Origin: Rhodospirillales bacterium
GTDB lineage: Bacteria; Pseudomonadota; Alphaproteobacteria; Micavibrionales; Micavibrionaceae
Length of the DNA: 64,000 nucleotides
Reading direction: 5' to 3'
Assembly: GCA_020638175.1 (NCBI GenBank)
Contig: JACKJA010000002.1
Span: 992,001-1,056,000 of the forward strand
Shown here piece after piece: positions 35,781 to 45,154 of the stretch; the stretch's first letter is position 1, and every line of letters begins with the position of its first letter. Both the position numbers and the translations under genes were made by a program. The notes beneath the pieces were generated by a model. That model had not been told where the DNA came from. It did no database searches and saw only the letters and a program-made list of their open reading frames with translations.

Positions 35781-36947
35781 CTAAATTCGTTTCATAACTG
35801 CGTCGCGTGCCCACGGACCAAGTTTGTCAACCGGCAGCACCGCAGAACATATCCCGGCCGTGGCAACGGCTCCCGGCATACCCCATACGGTACTTGTTTT
35901 CTCATCCTGGGCGATGACCCGTCCTCCGGCTTCAACCAGTTTCTGACATCCTTTTTTCCCATCATACCCCATGCCGGTCAAAATCACTGCCAGAATTTTT
36001 TTGCCGTATATATCAATCAGGCTACGCATCATGGGGTCGACGGCCGGTTTACAGAAATTTTCTTGAGGACCATCGTTAACGTCGATAACGGTTTTGCCGT
36101 TTTGTTGTTTAAACAACATATGATAACCACCGGGAGCGACGTAGACCGTGCCGGGTTCAAGGCTCATGCCCTGAGCGCCCTCATGGCACGGCAGCCCGCA
36201 ATTTTGCTCGATATGTTTGGCCAGCATGGCCGTAAATGTTTTGGGCATGTGCTGGGTAACAACAATCGGAATATCAAAATCCTTGAAGTTCTTGATGACT
36301 TCGAACAGAGCCTGCGGCCCGCCGGTAGAACTGCCGATGGCAAGAATGTCAGGTTTTCCCTTATAAGAAAAACGGTCATCATGCAGCTGTATATCAGAGC
36401 TGGTAAACGGCATGGCCGTTGTAACGGTCGCCGGTCTGGAGGCTGTTGCCGGGGACGGGATTCCTGATGGCACCGTCGTTATGCCGATCTTGGGGCCAAG
36501 CGCCCGTATCAAGCGCAACAGATCATCCTGAAAAGCGGACGCGCTGTTGATCTCGCTGGTGCTGCTCGGTTTTGCAAGGCATTCTGTCGCGCCAAGGGCC
36601 AGTGCCTGCATGGAAATGGCGGCGCCTTTGGCGCTAAGCGTCGAGCAAATCAAGACCTTGGTGTCGGGTTTTTGTTCTAAAATGAGCGGCAGGGCCGTTA
36701 AACCGTCCATTTCCGGCATTTCTATGTCCAGAACAACAACGTCAGGAGCAGCGCGTTTGACGCTGTCGACAGCCACGCGTCCGTTATGAACGGACGATAC
36801 AATTTCAACGACAGGATCTTTTTGCAGCGCGCGGGAAATCAGGCCGCGAATAACGGCCGAATCGTCAACCAGCATAACCCTGATTTTATCGCGCGTGTTT
36901 TCAGTTGTAGAGGAGGGGGCGGTCGGTTCCATACCTTCAATTTCCAT
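35781..36947 (-). CDS. cheB: Chemotaxis response regulator methylesterase
   Basis: CheB removes methyl groups from, and deamidates, chemoreceptors. The 388-residue protein has an N-terminal receiver domain (VMLVDDSAVIRGL; phosphorylation site Asp74 in VVLDIEMPEMDG; Lys126), a variable Pro/Thr/Ser-rich linker (about 155-190), and the methylesterase domain. The catalytic triad is Ser206 (AIGSSTGGPQAL), His233 (VVTQHMP) and Asp329 (TGMGYDG). It lies between cheY and cheR. CheA phosphorylates Asp74 to activate it. Confidence 0.94.
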   Translation of the reverse strand: MEIEGMEPTAPSSTTENTRDKIRVMLVDDSAVIRGLISRALQKDPVVEIVSSVHNGRVAVDSVKRAAPDVVVLDIEMPEMDGLTALPLILEQKPDTKVLICSTLSAKGAAISMQALALGATECLAKPSSTSEINSASAFQDDLLRLIRALGPKIGITTVPSGIPSPATASRPATVTTAMPFTSSDIQLHDDRFSYKGKPDILAIGSSTGGPQALFEVIKNFKDFDIPIVVTQHMPKTFTAMLAKHIEQNCGLPCHEGAQGMSLEPGTVYVAPGGYHMLFKQQNGKTVIDVNDGPQENFCKPAVDPMMRSLIDIYGKKILAVILTGMGYDGKKGCQKLVEAGGRVIAQDEKTSTVWGMPGAVATAGICSAVLPVDKLGPWARDAVMKRI

Positions 36948-36987
36948 TTATCTATAGACTTGCCTTCTTTCGGGCTTTTTTGTTTTA

Positions 36988-37353
36988 TTAAAGCAGGCCG
37001 ACTTGGGTGAATTTGTCTTTGATGATCTCACTGTCAAACGGTTTCATGATGTATTCGTTGGCCCCGGCTTGTATAGCGCGGGTGATGTGGGCCAGATCGT
37101 TCTCGGTCGTGCAGAACACGACCTTGGGGGCGTCCCCGCCCGGCATCTGCCGGAGCTTTTCGAGGAATTCAATACCGCTCATGACCGGCATGTTCCAGTC
37201 CAGAAGAACGGCCCCCGGCATGGAGACTTCACAAGCTTCGAAAGCTTTTTGTCCATCTTCGGCTTCGTCACACTGAAACCCTAGATCTTCCACAATACGG
37301 CGGGCGACCTTTCGAACAACGCGGCTATCATCGACAATCAGGCATGTTTTCAT
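36988..37353 (-). CDS. cheY: Chemotaxis response regulator CheY
   Basis: The stand-alone receiver domain of 121 residues takes phosphate from CheA and binds the flagellar motor switch. The acidic pocket Asp8/Asp9 (LIVDDSRVVR), phospho-acceptor Asp52 (LLDWNMPVMSG), Thr82/Thr83 (VFCTTEN) and Lys104 (IMKPFDSE) are all in place. It sits between cheW (55-base gap) and cheB. Confidence 0.9.
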   Translation of the reverse strand: MKTCLIVDDSRVVRKVARRIVEDLGFQCDEAEDGQKAFEACEVSMPGAVLLDWNMPVMSGIEFLEKLRQMPGGDAPKVVFCTTENDLAHITRAIQAGANEYIMKPFDSEIIKDKFTQVGLL

Positions 37354-37408
37354 GATTTTTCTATGACCTTATTTGTACGGGTTAAGAATAAACGAAAAGA
37401 AAAAACGG

Positions 37409-37897
37409 TTAAGAATGTACCGTATTTAATAGTTTGGGTACGTCCAGAACAACCAGCAACTGTTTTTCCATCTGGTATATCCCCAGAGATATTTCCCGCC
37501 AGACCGGGTCCAGCGTGGCCGGGTTACCTTCGAAATCACAGTGATAAAGCGTCAGGACATCGCCGACATCGTCAATAATCAGGCTGTAAAGCTCATTTTC
37601 GTGTTCAACGACAACGCTCATCTCCGTGCCGGCATCTGTATTTATGTTCAAACCCAGCCGGCAGCGCACGTCGATCGCCGTAACAATACGGCCCCGCAAG
37701 TTCAGAGAGCCGGCGACTTCCGGTGGGGCCAGCGGTATTTTTGTAACGCGTTGCTCGCCCAGAACATCCTGTACCTGCAGGACAGGAATACCGAAAAGCT
37801 GCCCGGCAATAACCACAGTCAGATAATCTTGCGATTCACCCAAACGGATGTCTTCTTCGTGATGTTCGCGATCCAGAATGCTTGTTTGCGCCGTCAT
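37409..37897 (-). CDS. cheW: Chemotaxis coupling protein CheW
   Basis: The 162-residue CheW-domain protein couples chemoreceptors to CheA. Signature: YLTVVIAGQLFGIPVLQVQDVLG, ITKIPLAPPEVAGSLNLRGRIVTAIDVRCRLGL (recognised by PEVAGSLNLRGRIV), and VVEHENELYSLIIDDVGDVL. It overlaps the cheA stop by four bases (ATGA), so translation is coupled. Confidence 0.93.
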   Translation of the reverse strand: MTAQTSILDREHHEEDIRLGESQDYLTVVIAGQLFGIPVLQVQDVLGEQRVTKIPLAPPEVAGSLNLRGRIVTAIDVRCRLGLNINTDAGTEMSVVVEHENELYSLIIDDVGDVLTLYHCDFEGNPATLDPVWREISLGIYQMEKQLLVVLDVPKLLNTVHS

Positions 37898-40710
37898 GAT
37901 GCTTCTCCATATTGCTCGGATAATGTTTGCGACAGGGTATCAAGGAGAGTGTCGCGGTCGAATTTGGCGATGTATTTGTTGAATCCGGCTTCCATCCCGC
38001 GGCTCATATCCTGAGGCGTGGCATGAGAGGATAAAGCAACCAGCGGCGTATCCTGCCAGTTTTTCTGGGCCTTAACCTTTGCTGCAAATTCAAAGCCGTT
38101 CATTTCCGGCATCTCGATATCACTGATAATAACGTCGAACTCCCGGCCTTCGTCGCACAGTTCTAACGCTCTCAAGGCGCTTTCTGCCGTTGTGACCTTG
38201 TACCCGGCCACCCGCAAGAGAGGTGTAAGCATGTTGCGGAAAAAGGGACTGTCCTCGACCAGCAAAATCCGTTTATGAGCGGCGTCAACATTGTTGTCTT
38301 GCCGGAAAGGCTCGTCACCGTGGTTTTTGAACCAGTTACCGGATATTTGTTTGAGGAAATATCCGACATCAATCACGTCTGTGGATTTTTCATCAATGAT
38401 GGCGCTGCCCAGAATACCGTTATTACCGGTAATCTGTACGTCGACATGCTCTTCCTTGATGTCAATGATCTGATCGACGATCAGGCCCATCGAGCGATTT
38501 TCATCGGCAAAGACCAAAACCGGTTTGTGGCCTTCCGTTCCGACGTTGATCTCGGAGTTCAGGGGCATCAGGGGCATCAGGTGACCGCGATATTGCACGA
38601 CCATGCCGCCATTGGCCCTTTCGATGTTTGACACGTTGATTTCTTCCAGACGGGAAATCAATTCCAGAGGCACGGCACGCGGAGCATTCCCGCCAGCCAT
38701 GAACAAAAGCAAAGTAGTGCGGTCAACGGTGTCAGCCCGGGCCGCGGCGCTTTCGTCGGAAACTTCCATCGTGTCGGAAGAGTCGATTTCTCCGGAGCAT
38801 TTGGCAATCCCGGCCGGGTCAAGAATCATGATAACGCTGCCGTCACCAAGGATCGTGTTGCCGGAGAACATATCGATATCTCGCAGGATATTAGCCACAG
38901 GCTTGACGACGATTTCCTCGGTATCGAAAACGCGGTCGACAATAATCCCCAAGGTGTAAGCGCCAACCTGCGTAACGACAATATACCGGTTTTTGCTGTC
39001 TGTTTCCGGCGCGTCGGATTCTTCCGGAGCATCCAGCTTTAACAATTCCCGCAAGGATACCAGCGGCAAAAGATGGTCCCGCAAGCGTAAAACCGGCGTA
39101 CCCTTAATGGTTTCGATCCGGTTGTCTCCCTCGACCGAGGCCATGACCAGTTCGCGTACCGCCAGTTGCGGAATAGCAAAGCGTTCGCCGGCAACCTCGA
39201 CAATCAGGGCTGATACGATGGCCAGGGTCAGCGGTATCTTGATTAAAAAGCGTGAACCTTGTCCTTCTACGGATTTCAATTCAATAGATCCGCCGATTTT
39301 CTCGATATTGGTGCGAACAACGTCCATGCCGACGCCTCGCCCGGATACGGATGTCACTTTTTCCGCTGTCGAAAAACCGGGTTTAAAGATGAACTGCTGG
39401 ATTTGCTGTGCCGACATTTCCGCCAGCTCTTCCGCGGTGGCGAGGCCGTTGGCGATAATTTTTCTTTTGATTTTATCAACCGGCAACCCGCGCCCGTCGT
39501 CGGATATCTCGATAATGATGTGCCCGCCTTCATGATAGGCGTTCAGCAGCAATTTACCCATTTCCGGTTTCCCGGCAGCCAGCCGGTCTTCCGGTGATTC
39601 AATACCGTGATCGGCGGAATTGCGAACCATATGCGTCAGCGGGTCTTTGATAAGCTCCAGAACCTGACGGTCAAGTTCCGTGTCTTTCCCGCGCATCTCC
39701 AGGTCGATTTTCTTGCCGAGATCAAGGCTGATATCGCGAATAATCCGCGGCAACTTGGCCCAGGCATTACCGATGGGCTGCATCCGGGTTTTCATGACGC
39801 CTTCCTGCAAATCGGACACGACATGGTTCAAACGCTGCAACGGAACACCAAATTCGCTATCGTTCTGGTTTCTCAGAATTTGCAAGAGCTGGTTACGAGT
39901 CAGGACAAGCTCACTGACCATGGTCATAAGGTTTTCAAGCACATCAACATTCACACGCAACGACTGTGCTGCCACAGATGATTCGCGGGCAATACCCATT
40001 TCTACAGGTTCGGCGGCTTGCACAGCCGGGGAAGGGGGCGGAGGAGGGGGCGCTTCATCCTGAATATCATCCGCAGAATCTCCTGCCATAACTTGTTCGA
40101 TCGGCATGACTTCAGCAGCGGCAAAGGCGGCTTCCAGCTCGGCTTCCAGCTCGGCTTCCGTGGCATGCCCGCCGGCGCTTTCTTCCTGTTCGGCAGAGGT
40201 AGCCTGCTCGGCGGCCAGTTTCTCACGGGCCATCTGTACGGCGCGGTCGAGTTCCTGTTGCGGCGTTAATTTCTCATCGTCGCTAGTGGCTTTCTCATAA
40301 ACGGCGGCCAGCCGGTTTTTAAGATCGGTGTCATCGCCTTCCGGTTCCGATCCTGTTTCTTCGATGCCGCGAATAATGCCTTTGATGCAATCCAGACATT
40401 CAAAAATCAGGGTAACATACTCCGGTGTGACGTCTAATACGCCATCCCGGAACAGCCCCAGCACATCTTCACCTTTATGGGCGACTGATTCGAGCCGCGG
40501 AAGTCCTAGAAACCCGCAAGTTCCCTTGATCGTATGGACGAGACGGAATATCTGGGATAGTAAGTCTTTATCGTTCGGATTCTGCTCAAGGTTGACCAGA
40601 TCGGTATCCAGCGCACCCAGAGCTTCGTTCGTTTCAGTCAGAAACTCGGTAATCAAATCATCCATACTGCTCTCCCCAGACCAATTCGGAATATTTTCTG
40701 TCATACGCAC
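37894..40710 (-). CDS. cheA: Hybrid chemotaxis histidine kinase CheA
   Basis: CheA autophosphorylates and passes phosphate to CheY and CheB. The protein is 938 residues from GTG 40710 (GGAGG five bases upstream); ATG 40704 and ATG 40665 (GGGGAG upstream) are alternatives. Order: Hpt domain with His59 (LVHTIKGTCGFLG); an acidic Ala/Glu and poly-Pro linker (about 125-240); dimerisation helix; HATPase (MVRNSADHGIE, DDGRGLP, GRGVGMDVVR); a first CheW-like domain; a second CheW-like domain (from about TLLLFMAGGNAPRAVPLELI); and a C-terminal receiver with the phospho-Asp in VIISDIEMPEMNGF. The receiver and doubled CheW domain fit the Rhodospirillum/Azospirillum type. The P2 domain seems replaced by linker. 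Confidence 0.93.
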   Translation of the reverse strand: MRMTENIPNWSGESSMDDLITEFLTETNEALGALDTDLVNLEQNPNDKDLLSQIFRLVHTIKGTCGFLGLPRLESVAHKGEDVLGLFRDGVLDVTPEYVTLIFECLDCIKGIIRGIEETGSEPEGDDTDLKNRLAAVYEKATSDDEKLTPQQELDRAVQMAREKLAAEQATSAEQEESAGGHATEAELEAELEAAFAAAEVMPIEQVMAGDSADDIQDEAPPPPPPSPAVQAAEPVEMGIARESSVAAQSLRVNVDVLENLMTMVSELVLTRNQLLQILRNQNDSEFGVPLQRLNHVVSDLQEGVMKTRMQPIGNAWAKLPRIIRDISLDLGKKIDLEMRGKDTELDRQVLELIKDPLTHMVRNSADHGIESPEDRLAAGKPEMGKLLLNAYHEGGHIIIEISDDGRGLPVDKIKRKIIANGLATAEELAEMSAQQIQQFIFKPGFSTAEKVTSVSGRGVGMDVVRTNIEKIGGSIELKSVEGQGSRFLIKIPLTLAIVSALIVEVAGERFAIPQLAVRELVMASVEGDNRIETIKGTPVLRLRDHLLPLVSLRELLKLDAPEESDAPETDSKNRYIVVTQVGAYTLGIIVDRVFDTEEIVVKPVANILRDIDMFSGNTILGDGSVIMILDPAGIAKCSGEIDSSDTMEVSDESAAARADTVDRTTLLLFMAGGNAPRAVPLELISRLEEINVSNIERANGGMVVQYRGHLMPLMPLNSEINVGTEGHKPVLVFADENRSMGLIVDQIIDIKEEHVDVQITGNNGILGSAIIDEKSTDVIDVGYFLKQISGNWFKNHGDEPFRQDNNVDAAHKRILLVEDSPFFRNMLTPLLRVAGYKVTTAESALRALELCDEGREFDVIISDIEMPEMNGFEFAAKVKAQKNWQDTPLVALSSHATPQDMSRGMEAGFNKYIAKFDRDTLLDTLSQTLSEQYGEAS

Positions 40711-40883
40711 ACGAGCCTCCTGCCCGCGGCAACAGCCAACTATACCAGCCTTTTGTTAAAGAGCCGTATAGACAGCCAAAAGGCATTGTACACAAAAAGC
40801 TCTATATTTCAGAGTGTTTTTCTTGAAAAAATACGTATGGATATTACGCGAATAAAATAAGGGATTCTATTTCTCGAAAAATG

Positions 40884-41528
40884 CTAACGTTTTTCTATAG
40901 AAATAGTGACCTTTGCATCTTCGTTGCTTTCAAGAGTAAATGCATACCCGTAATGCTGCGCCAGAATTGATACGATAAACGGGTGAACCAGCCGCGGTTC
41001 CAGATTATCCGCCGATAAACGTCCCGCCAGCGCATCAATGACTTTTTCACGAGGGCCGGCATCGGTCCCGCTGGCGACAACCATCGTTTGTCCGGGGTTT
41101 CCGGCGGTAACGGTGACGGTGCCACCGCGGGGGAGGCATTCGGATGCCATCATAAGGGCGCAAGCCAGCATTTTGCAGTAACCGGCAGGGCGTTCCTCGA
41201 ATCCAAGGTCGGCATGCGGATCCCAGTCTTGCGTGATTTTCCCGTCACCTTCTATGAACGCCGCATAGTTTTTATAAACATCTTCAGGCTTGATGTGCGG
41301 ATCGTTGCCGCCGGCCCCGTAAGCCAGCCGGAACATTTGCAACTTGGCTGAGGCTTGCCGGGAGCTATGCGCGATCAGGGCCATGGCTTCTTCATCGGAA
41401 TCCATTCCCATGTCCTGCATGAATTCAAGGCCGTTGTGAATGGCGCCGATCGGACTGATCAGATCATGACAAATGCGGGAGGCCAGTTGTTCCAGAGTTG
41501 ATGTGTCGATAGTCATATTTTTATCCAT
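40884..41528 (-). CDS. chpT: Histidine phosphotransferase ChpT
   Basis: ChpT relays phosphate from CckA to CtrA and CpdR in the alphaproteobacterial cell-cycle circuit. From ATG 41528 it has 214 residues (ATG 41516 is also possible; the open frame upstream of 41528 overlaps pgm). The ChpT signature LEQLASRICHDLISPIGAIHNGLEFM carries the phospho-accepting His in CHDLISP. A degenerate ATPase-like C-terminal domain follows (CKMLACALMMASECLPRGGTV), ending VSILAQHYGYAFTLES. It starts 14 bases after the pgm stop on the same strand. cckA and ctrA are not in this window. Confidence 0.88.
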   Translation of the reverse strand: MDKNMTIDTSTLEQLASRICHDLISPIGAIHNGLEFMQDMGMDSDEEAMALIAHSSRQASAKLQMFRLAYGAGGNDPHIKPEDVYKNYAAFIEGDGKITQDWDPHADLGFEERPAGYCKMLACALMMASECLPRGGTVTVTAGNPGQTMVVASGTDAGPREKVIDALAGRLSADNLEPRLVHPFIVSILAQHYGYAFTLESNEDAKVTISIEKR

Positions 41529-41542
41529 GTTAAAGCGATTAT

Positions 41543-42949
41543 TCAGGAAAGGGTAACCGTATAGCCGATTTTTGCAACCTCTTTGCTGACCATATTTTTC
41601 AAGCGCTCCAGTCCTTCCGGACTGGTGGCTTCGGCACGGGTAACCAGAACATTTTGAGTGTTGGAGGCGCGGAGCAGCCACCAGCCGTCCGGTGTATTAA
41701 CCCGTACGCCGTCAATATCAATGATCTTGACGTCATCGTTAGCAATAGCCTCCAGATCCACGGCCACGCGCTGCACCAGATCGAATTTTTCGCTTTCCTC
41801 GACTTCAAAGCGAATCTCCGGCGTGTTGCAGGTCGTCGGCAGATGCGCGGTCAACGACGATACCGGGCCATCCGTATCGCACAGGATGTTAATCAGGCGC
41901 ACCGCGCAGTACAGGCCGTCATCAAACCCGTACCATTTGTCGCCAAAGAAAATATGACCGGACAGCTCGCCCGCCAGCGGCGCTCTGGTTTCCGCCATCT
42001 TGGCTTTAATCAGGGAATGCCCCGTTTTCCACATGATAGCTTTTCCGCCGAGCCGGATAATCTCGTCATACATGACTTGGGAACATTTAACATCGCCGAT
42101 AATCGCGGCGCCCGGATGGTCTTCCAGAACTTCGCGGGCATAGACAGCCATCAGCGTATCACAGCGGATAATCGTGCCGTTTTCATCGACAACGCCAATG
42201 CGGTCGGCGTCCCCGTCGAAAGCTATCCCGACATCACAGCCTTCTTGCCGGACTGTGCTGATCAAATCTTCCAGATTTTTGTCGACGGTGGGATCGGGAT
42301 GGTGGTTGGGAAAGGAGCCATCAATCTCGTCGAACAGCAAAATATGCGTGCCCGGTAATTGAGCGGTCAGTCTCCGGGCGATCTCGCCAGCGGCGCCGTT
42401 ACCGCAATCCCACGCGATCTTCAGGTCTTTTCCGCCCTGGAAATCACGCAAAAGACGCGCAACATAATTGTCTTTGATGTCGATGGAACGGATCGAACCT
42501 TCACCGCTTTCAAAGTCACCGGCGGCGGCGATCTGTCCCAGCTCCTGAATCATAGAGCCATAGACCGGCCCGCTTTGCAGGTTCAGCTTAAAGCCGTTGT
42601 AATCCGCCGGGTTATGCGAACCGGTTATCATGACGCCGCCATCGGCCATGTGATCTTTGACAGCGAAATACAGCATCGGCGACGGACCCAGTCCGATATT
42701 TTCAACCTCGATGCCGGTGGACGCTAGCCCCTGAGCCATGACATCGGCGAGCGCCGGCGAGCTGTCCCTCCCGTCATAGCCGATGCAGGCGCGTGATCCG
42801 CCTTTGCGCCGGATCATCGTTCCGAATGCGCAGCCAACCGCAAAAGCTTCTTGTGGCCCCAGATTTTTGTCAATCTGGCCGCGAATATCGTATTCGCGCA
42901 GTATTTCCGGGGGCAGGGTATACGGAGCAGGGGTGAATGTGTCGGTCAT
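41543..42949 (-). CDS. Phosphomannomutase/phosphoglucomutase
   Basis: This alpha-D-phosphohexomutase interconverts hexose 1- and 6-phosphates and so supplies glucose-1-P to GalU and mannose-1-P for LPS. The 468-residue protein has the phosphoserine loop MITGSHNPADYNGFK (Ser111), the metal loop FDGDADRIGV, the sugar loop LAGELSGHIFF and the phosphate-binding RASNTQNVLV near the end. It lies seven bases downstream of galU on the same strand, a functional pair. Best named as a ManB/AlgC-type dual enzyme; substrate preference is not resolved. Confidence 0.93.
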   Translation of the reverse strand: MTDTFTPAPYTLPPEILREYDIRGQIDKNLGPQEAFAVGCAFGTMIRRKGGSRACIGYDGRDSSPALADVMAQGLASTGIEVENIGLGPSPMLYFAVKDHMADGGVMITGSHNPADYNGFKLNLQSGPVYGSMIQELGQIAAAGDFESGEGSIRSIDIKDNYVARLLRDFQGGKDLKIAWDCGNGAAGEIARRLTAQLPGTHILLFDEIDGSFPNHHPDPTVDKNLEDLISTVRQEGCDVGIAFDGDADRIGVVDENGTIIRCDTLMAVYAREVLEDHPGAAIIGDVKCSQVMYDEIIRLGGKAIMWKTGHSLIKAKMAETRAPLAGELSGHIFFGDKWYGFDDGLYCAVRLINILCDTDGPVSSLTAHLPTTCNTPEIRFEVEESEKFDLVQRVAVDLEAIANDDVKIIDIDGVRVNTPDGWWLLRASNTQNVLVTRAEATSPEGLERLKNMVSKEVAKIGYTVTLS

Positions 42950-42956
42950 AGGGATC

Positions 42957-43844
42957 CTAATCTGCGTTCAACAAATTTTTGGCAAGTTCTCTGACTTTAG
43001 AACCTATTTCAGGGTCCGCCAAGCCAAAAGCCAGATTGGTTTCAATAAAGCCGATCCGTGTGCCACAATCATAGCGCTGGCCATCATAACGGTAACCGTG
43101 GAAAGGCTGGTCGTTAAGCAATTTGACCAAGGCGTCGGTTAGCTGAATTTCCCCGCCGGCCCCGGTTTCAAATTCTGACAGGTAATCGAAAATCTCCGGT
43201 TGCAGGATATAGCGGCCCATAATCGCCGTTTGCGAAGGGGCGTCTTCCGGCTTTGGTTTTTCAACAAAGCCGTTAACTGAAAGGGTTTTGCCTTTGTCTT
43301 CCTTGATGTCGATAATGCCGTAGCGCGCCGTGTCTCCTCTCGATACGTCCTCGACGGCCATCAGGTTGCCGCCCAGTTCGTTGTAGGCTTCGACCATTTG
43401 CGCCAGACAGGATTTTTTCGCCAGAAACACATCGTCAGGCAAAATGACGGCAAATGGTTCGTCCCCGACCAGATTTTTCGCACACCAGATAGCATGACCC
43501 AGCCCCAGCGCCTTGGGCTGACGGGTCAGGACCAGTTTCCCAGCCGGGATCTCACTGGATTTAACGGATTCCAGAGCGTCTTTCTTACCGCGCGCTTCCA
43601 GCGTTGCTTCCAGCTCCGGCAAATAATCGAAATGCTCCTGCAGCATGTTTTTGTACCGCCCGGTAACGAAGATAAATTCCTCGATCCCGGCTTCGCGGGC
43701 TTCTTCATAAGCATGCTGGATCAGCGGCCGGTCGTTGAGCGGCAGCATTTCCTTGGGTAAAACCTTGGTCGCCGGCAGGAATCGAGTTCCCAGTCCGGCC
43801 ACGGGAAAGACGGCTTTTCTTACAGGTTTGAAACTTTTTGACAT
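42957..43844 (-). CDS. galU: UTP-glucose-1-phosphate uridylyltransferase
   Basis: GalU makes UDP-glucose from UTP and glucose-1-P for envelope polysaccharides. The 295-residue protein starts MSKSFKPVRKAVFPVAGLGT and has the nucleotidyltransferase signature GLGTRFLPATKVLPKEMLPL, then GLGHAIWCAKNLVG, AVILPDDVF, and FVEKPKPEDAPS. Full length. pgm follows within seven bases. Confidence 0.94.
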   Translation of the reverse strand: MSKSFKPVRKAVFPVAGLGTRFLPATKVLPKEMLPLNDRPLIQHAYEEAREAGIEEFIFVTGRYKNMLQEHFDYLPELEATLEARGKKDALESVKSSEIPAGKLVLTRQPKALGLGHAIWCAKNLVGDEPFAVILPDDVFLAKKSCLAQMVEAYNELGGNLMAVEDVSRGDTARYGIIDIKEDKGKTLSVNGFVEKPKPEDAPSQTAIMGRYILQPEIFDYLSEFETGAGGEIQLTDALVKLLNDQPFHGYRYDGQRYDCGTRIGFIETNLAFGLADPEIGSKVRELAKNLLNAD

Positions 43845-43932
43845 GTTTTTATTTTCCCAGAATTGTTGTTAAAACCTCGCGGCTATGCTTGGCATAGATG
43901 AACCGCTTTTGCAAGGTTTTAGACCCTGTTTT

Positions 43933-44373
43933 TCAGGTGTCTTTTGTCAGGATATCGCGGGCCTGATTGAGCTTGGCCGTCATCCATTTCGATCCTTCCT
44001 GATCGGGATGAACCTTTTTAACCAGCTTCTTGTAAGCCGCCAGAATTTCTTCTTTCGTGGCATCCTGTTCCAGCCCCAAAACGTCCAGCGCCTCGGCGCG
44101 TGTCATAGACGAAGAATCGGACGAAGCAGCAGCGGCCGGCGGGGTATTCCGGTGTTTCCACCACGCCAGAACAATCGGCGTTACAGCGCCCAGTAACGCC
44201 AGCGCCGCCGGCAATTTTCCGGTAATCACCAGAAAAAACAAGGCGACGCATAAAACAACGAACAGGGCGGTGGTGAACAGCGCTTTAATCTGGCTGACAT
44301 TGGCAACCATGAAAAAACGGTACAGGCCGTACAGACCGATCAAAAAACCAAAAACAAGGATGATATAAGGCAT
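43933..44373 (-). CDS. Membrane-anchored DnaJ-domain protein
   Basis: ATG 44373 gives 146 residues; the frame upstream overlaps the next gene's end. Two to three membrane segments (residues 2-20 and 33-72) are followed by an Ala/Ser linker and a C-terminal J domain. The J domain has RAEALDVLGLEQDATKEEI, helix II YKKLVKK and the HPD motif at 122-124 (VHPDQEG). The layout resembles TIM14-like/DjlA-type co-chaperones that recruit DnaK to the inner membrane. It lies 31 bases after the gene at 44405 on the same strand. Confidence 0.83.
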   Translation of the reverse strand: MPYIILVFGFLIGLYGLYRFFMVANVSQIKALFTTALFVVLCVALFFLVITGKLPAALALLGAVTPIVLAWWKHRNTPPAAAASSDSSSMTRAEALDVLGLEQDATKEEILAAYKKLVKKVHPDQEGSKWMTAKLNQARDILTKDT

Positions 44374-44404
44374 GAACAAGCAGTAGCCGCGTTCGCCTGA
44401 AAAA

Positions 44405-45028
44405 TCAAGCAGGACCGGCGGGGGGACGGGGCGTGGGCGATAAAATGATGGCATGCGCCTGTTTCATGGTGGCCTTTAATTCCTGAGCGGCCGGGGAATC
44501 CAGATGCTCGTACCACGTTGAGGCATGGGCTATAGCGTTTGTCGCGCCATTTCGTTCAATATCCTGCGCAAGCGTATCAATGTAATCCATAAACCATTGC
44601 TGCCGGGCGGCGTCATCGGGCGCGGGAAGGTAGGCTTCTGCCGTGGCCTTCAGAGCCGGGCGGGCGGCAGCATTAAACGCGGTTTCAAGGTTTTGCAAAT
44701 CAACGGAACCCGTCCGGTTTTGCTCTTCATCATGAAAAATCGTTTTGTAATAGCCAATATCCGTCAGGATACGCTCCAGAGCATTTTCCACATCTTGCGG
44801 CCGAGTGCTCGACCAGTCCTTATCAGGCAGGTATTCAAGATAATCAATCGTATCTTCAAAGGCTTCGGAAAAGGCCGGCGTGCTTAAATCCGGTTTTTGA
44901 GTTTGCTGTTTGAAAATCCCCTGCAGAACCAGATCGCCGGACAGCGCCAGAAAAAACTCTGTTTTCGCGGCCGGATCCTGTGTCCTGCGCAAGGCCATAT
45001 CGGCAATATACTGGGCATTTAAAATCAT
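44405..45028 (-). CDS. Hypothetical protein, 207 residues
   Basis: An unrecognised soluble, mostly helical protein (MILNAQYIADMALRRTQDPA; FSEAFEDTIDYLEYLPDKDW; QWFMDYIDTLAQDIERNG) with a Pro-rich C-terminus ILSPTPRPPAGPA. No signal peptide, membrane helix or motif that I can name. It is followed closely by the DnaJ-like membrane protein on the same strand, so a role in the same process is possible. It is divergent from the aminopeptidase gene. Confidence 0.6.
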   Translation of the reverse strand: MILNAQYIADMALRRTQDPAAKTEFFLALSGDLVLQGIFKQQTQKPDLSTPAFSEAFEDTIDYLEYLPDKDWSSTRPQDVENALERILTDIGYYKTIFHDEEQNRTGSVDLQNLETAFNAAARPALKATAEAYLPAPDDAARQQWFMDYIDTLAQDIERNGATNAIAHASTWYEHLDSPAAQELKATMKQAHAIILSPTPRPPAGPA

Positions 45029-45154
45029 AGGCGAATAATCCCGTTTTTACCGGTCCAATGTTATGTGCTGTATAAAGGAGAATAGCGAAAAACAAGAATT
45101 ATGTCAAAATATGCTTTCTAGGCAACAAGGTCATTTTATACTATTTTGAACATA

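Noticed and set aside
40131..40160. Short tandem repeat that could suggest a CRISPR or satellite
   Set aside because: It is about two and a half copies of a 12-base unit coding for Glu/Ala/Leu in the CheA linker, with no spacers; a coding low-complexity repeat.
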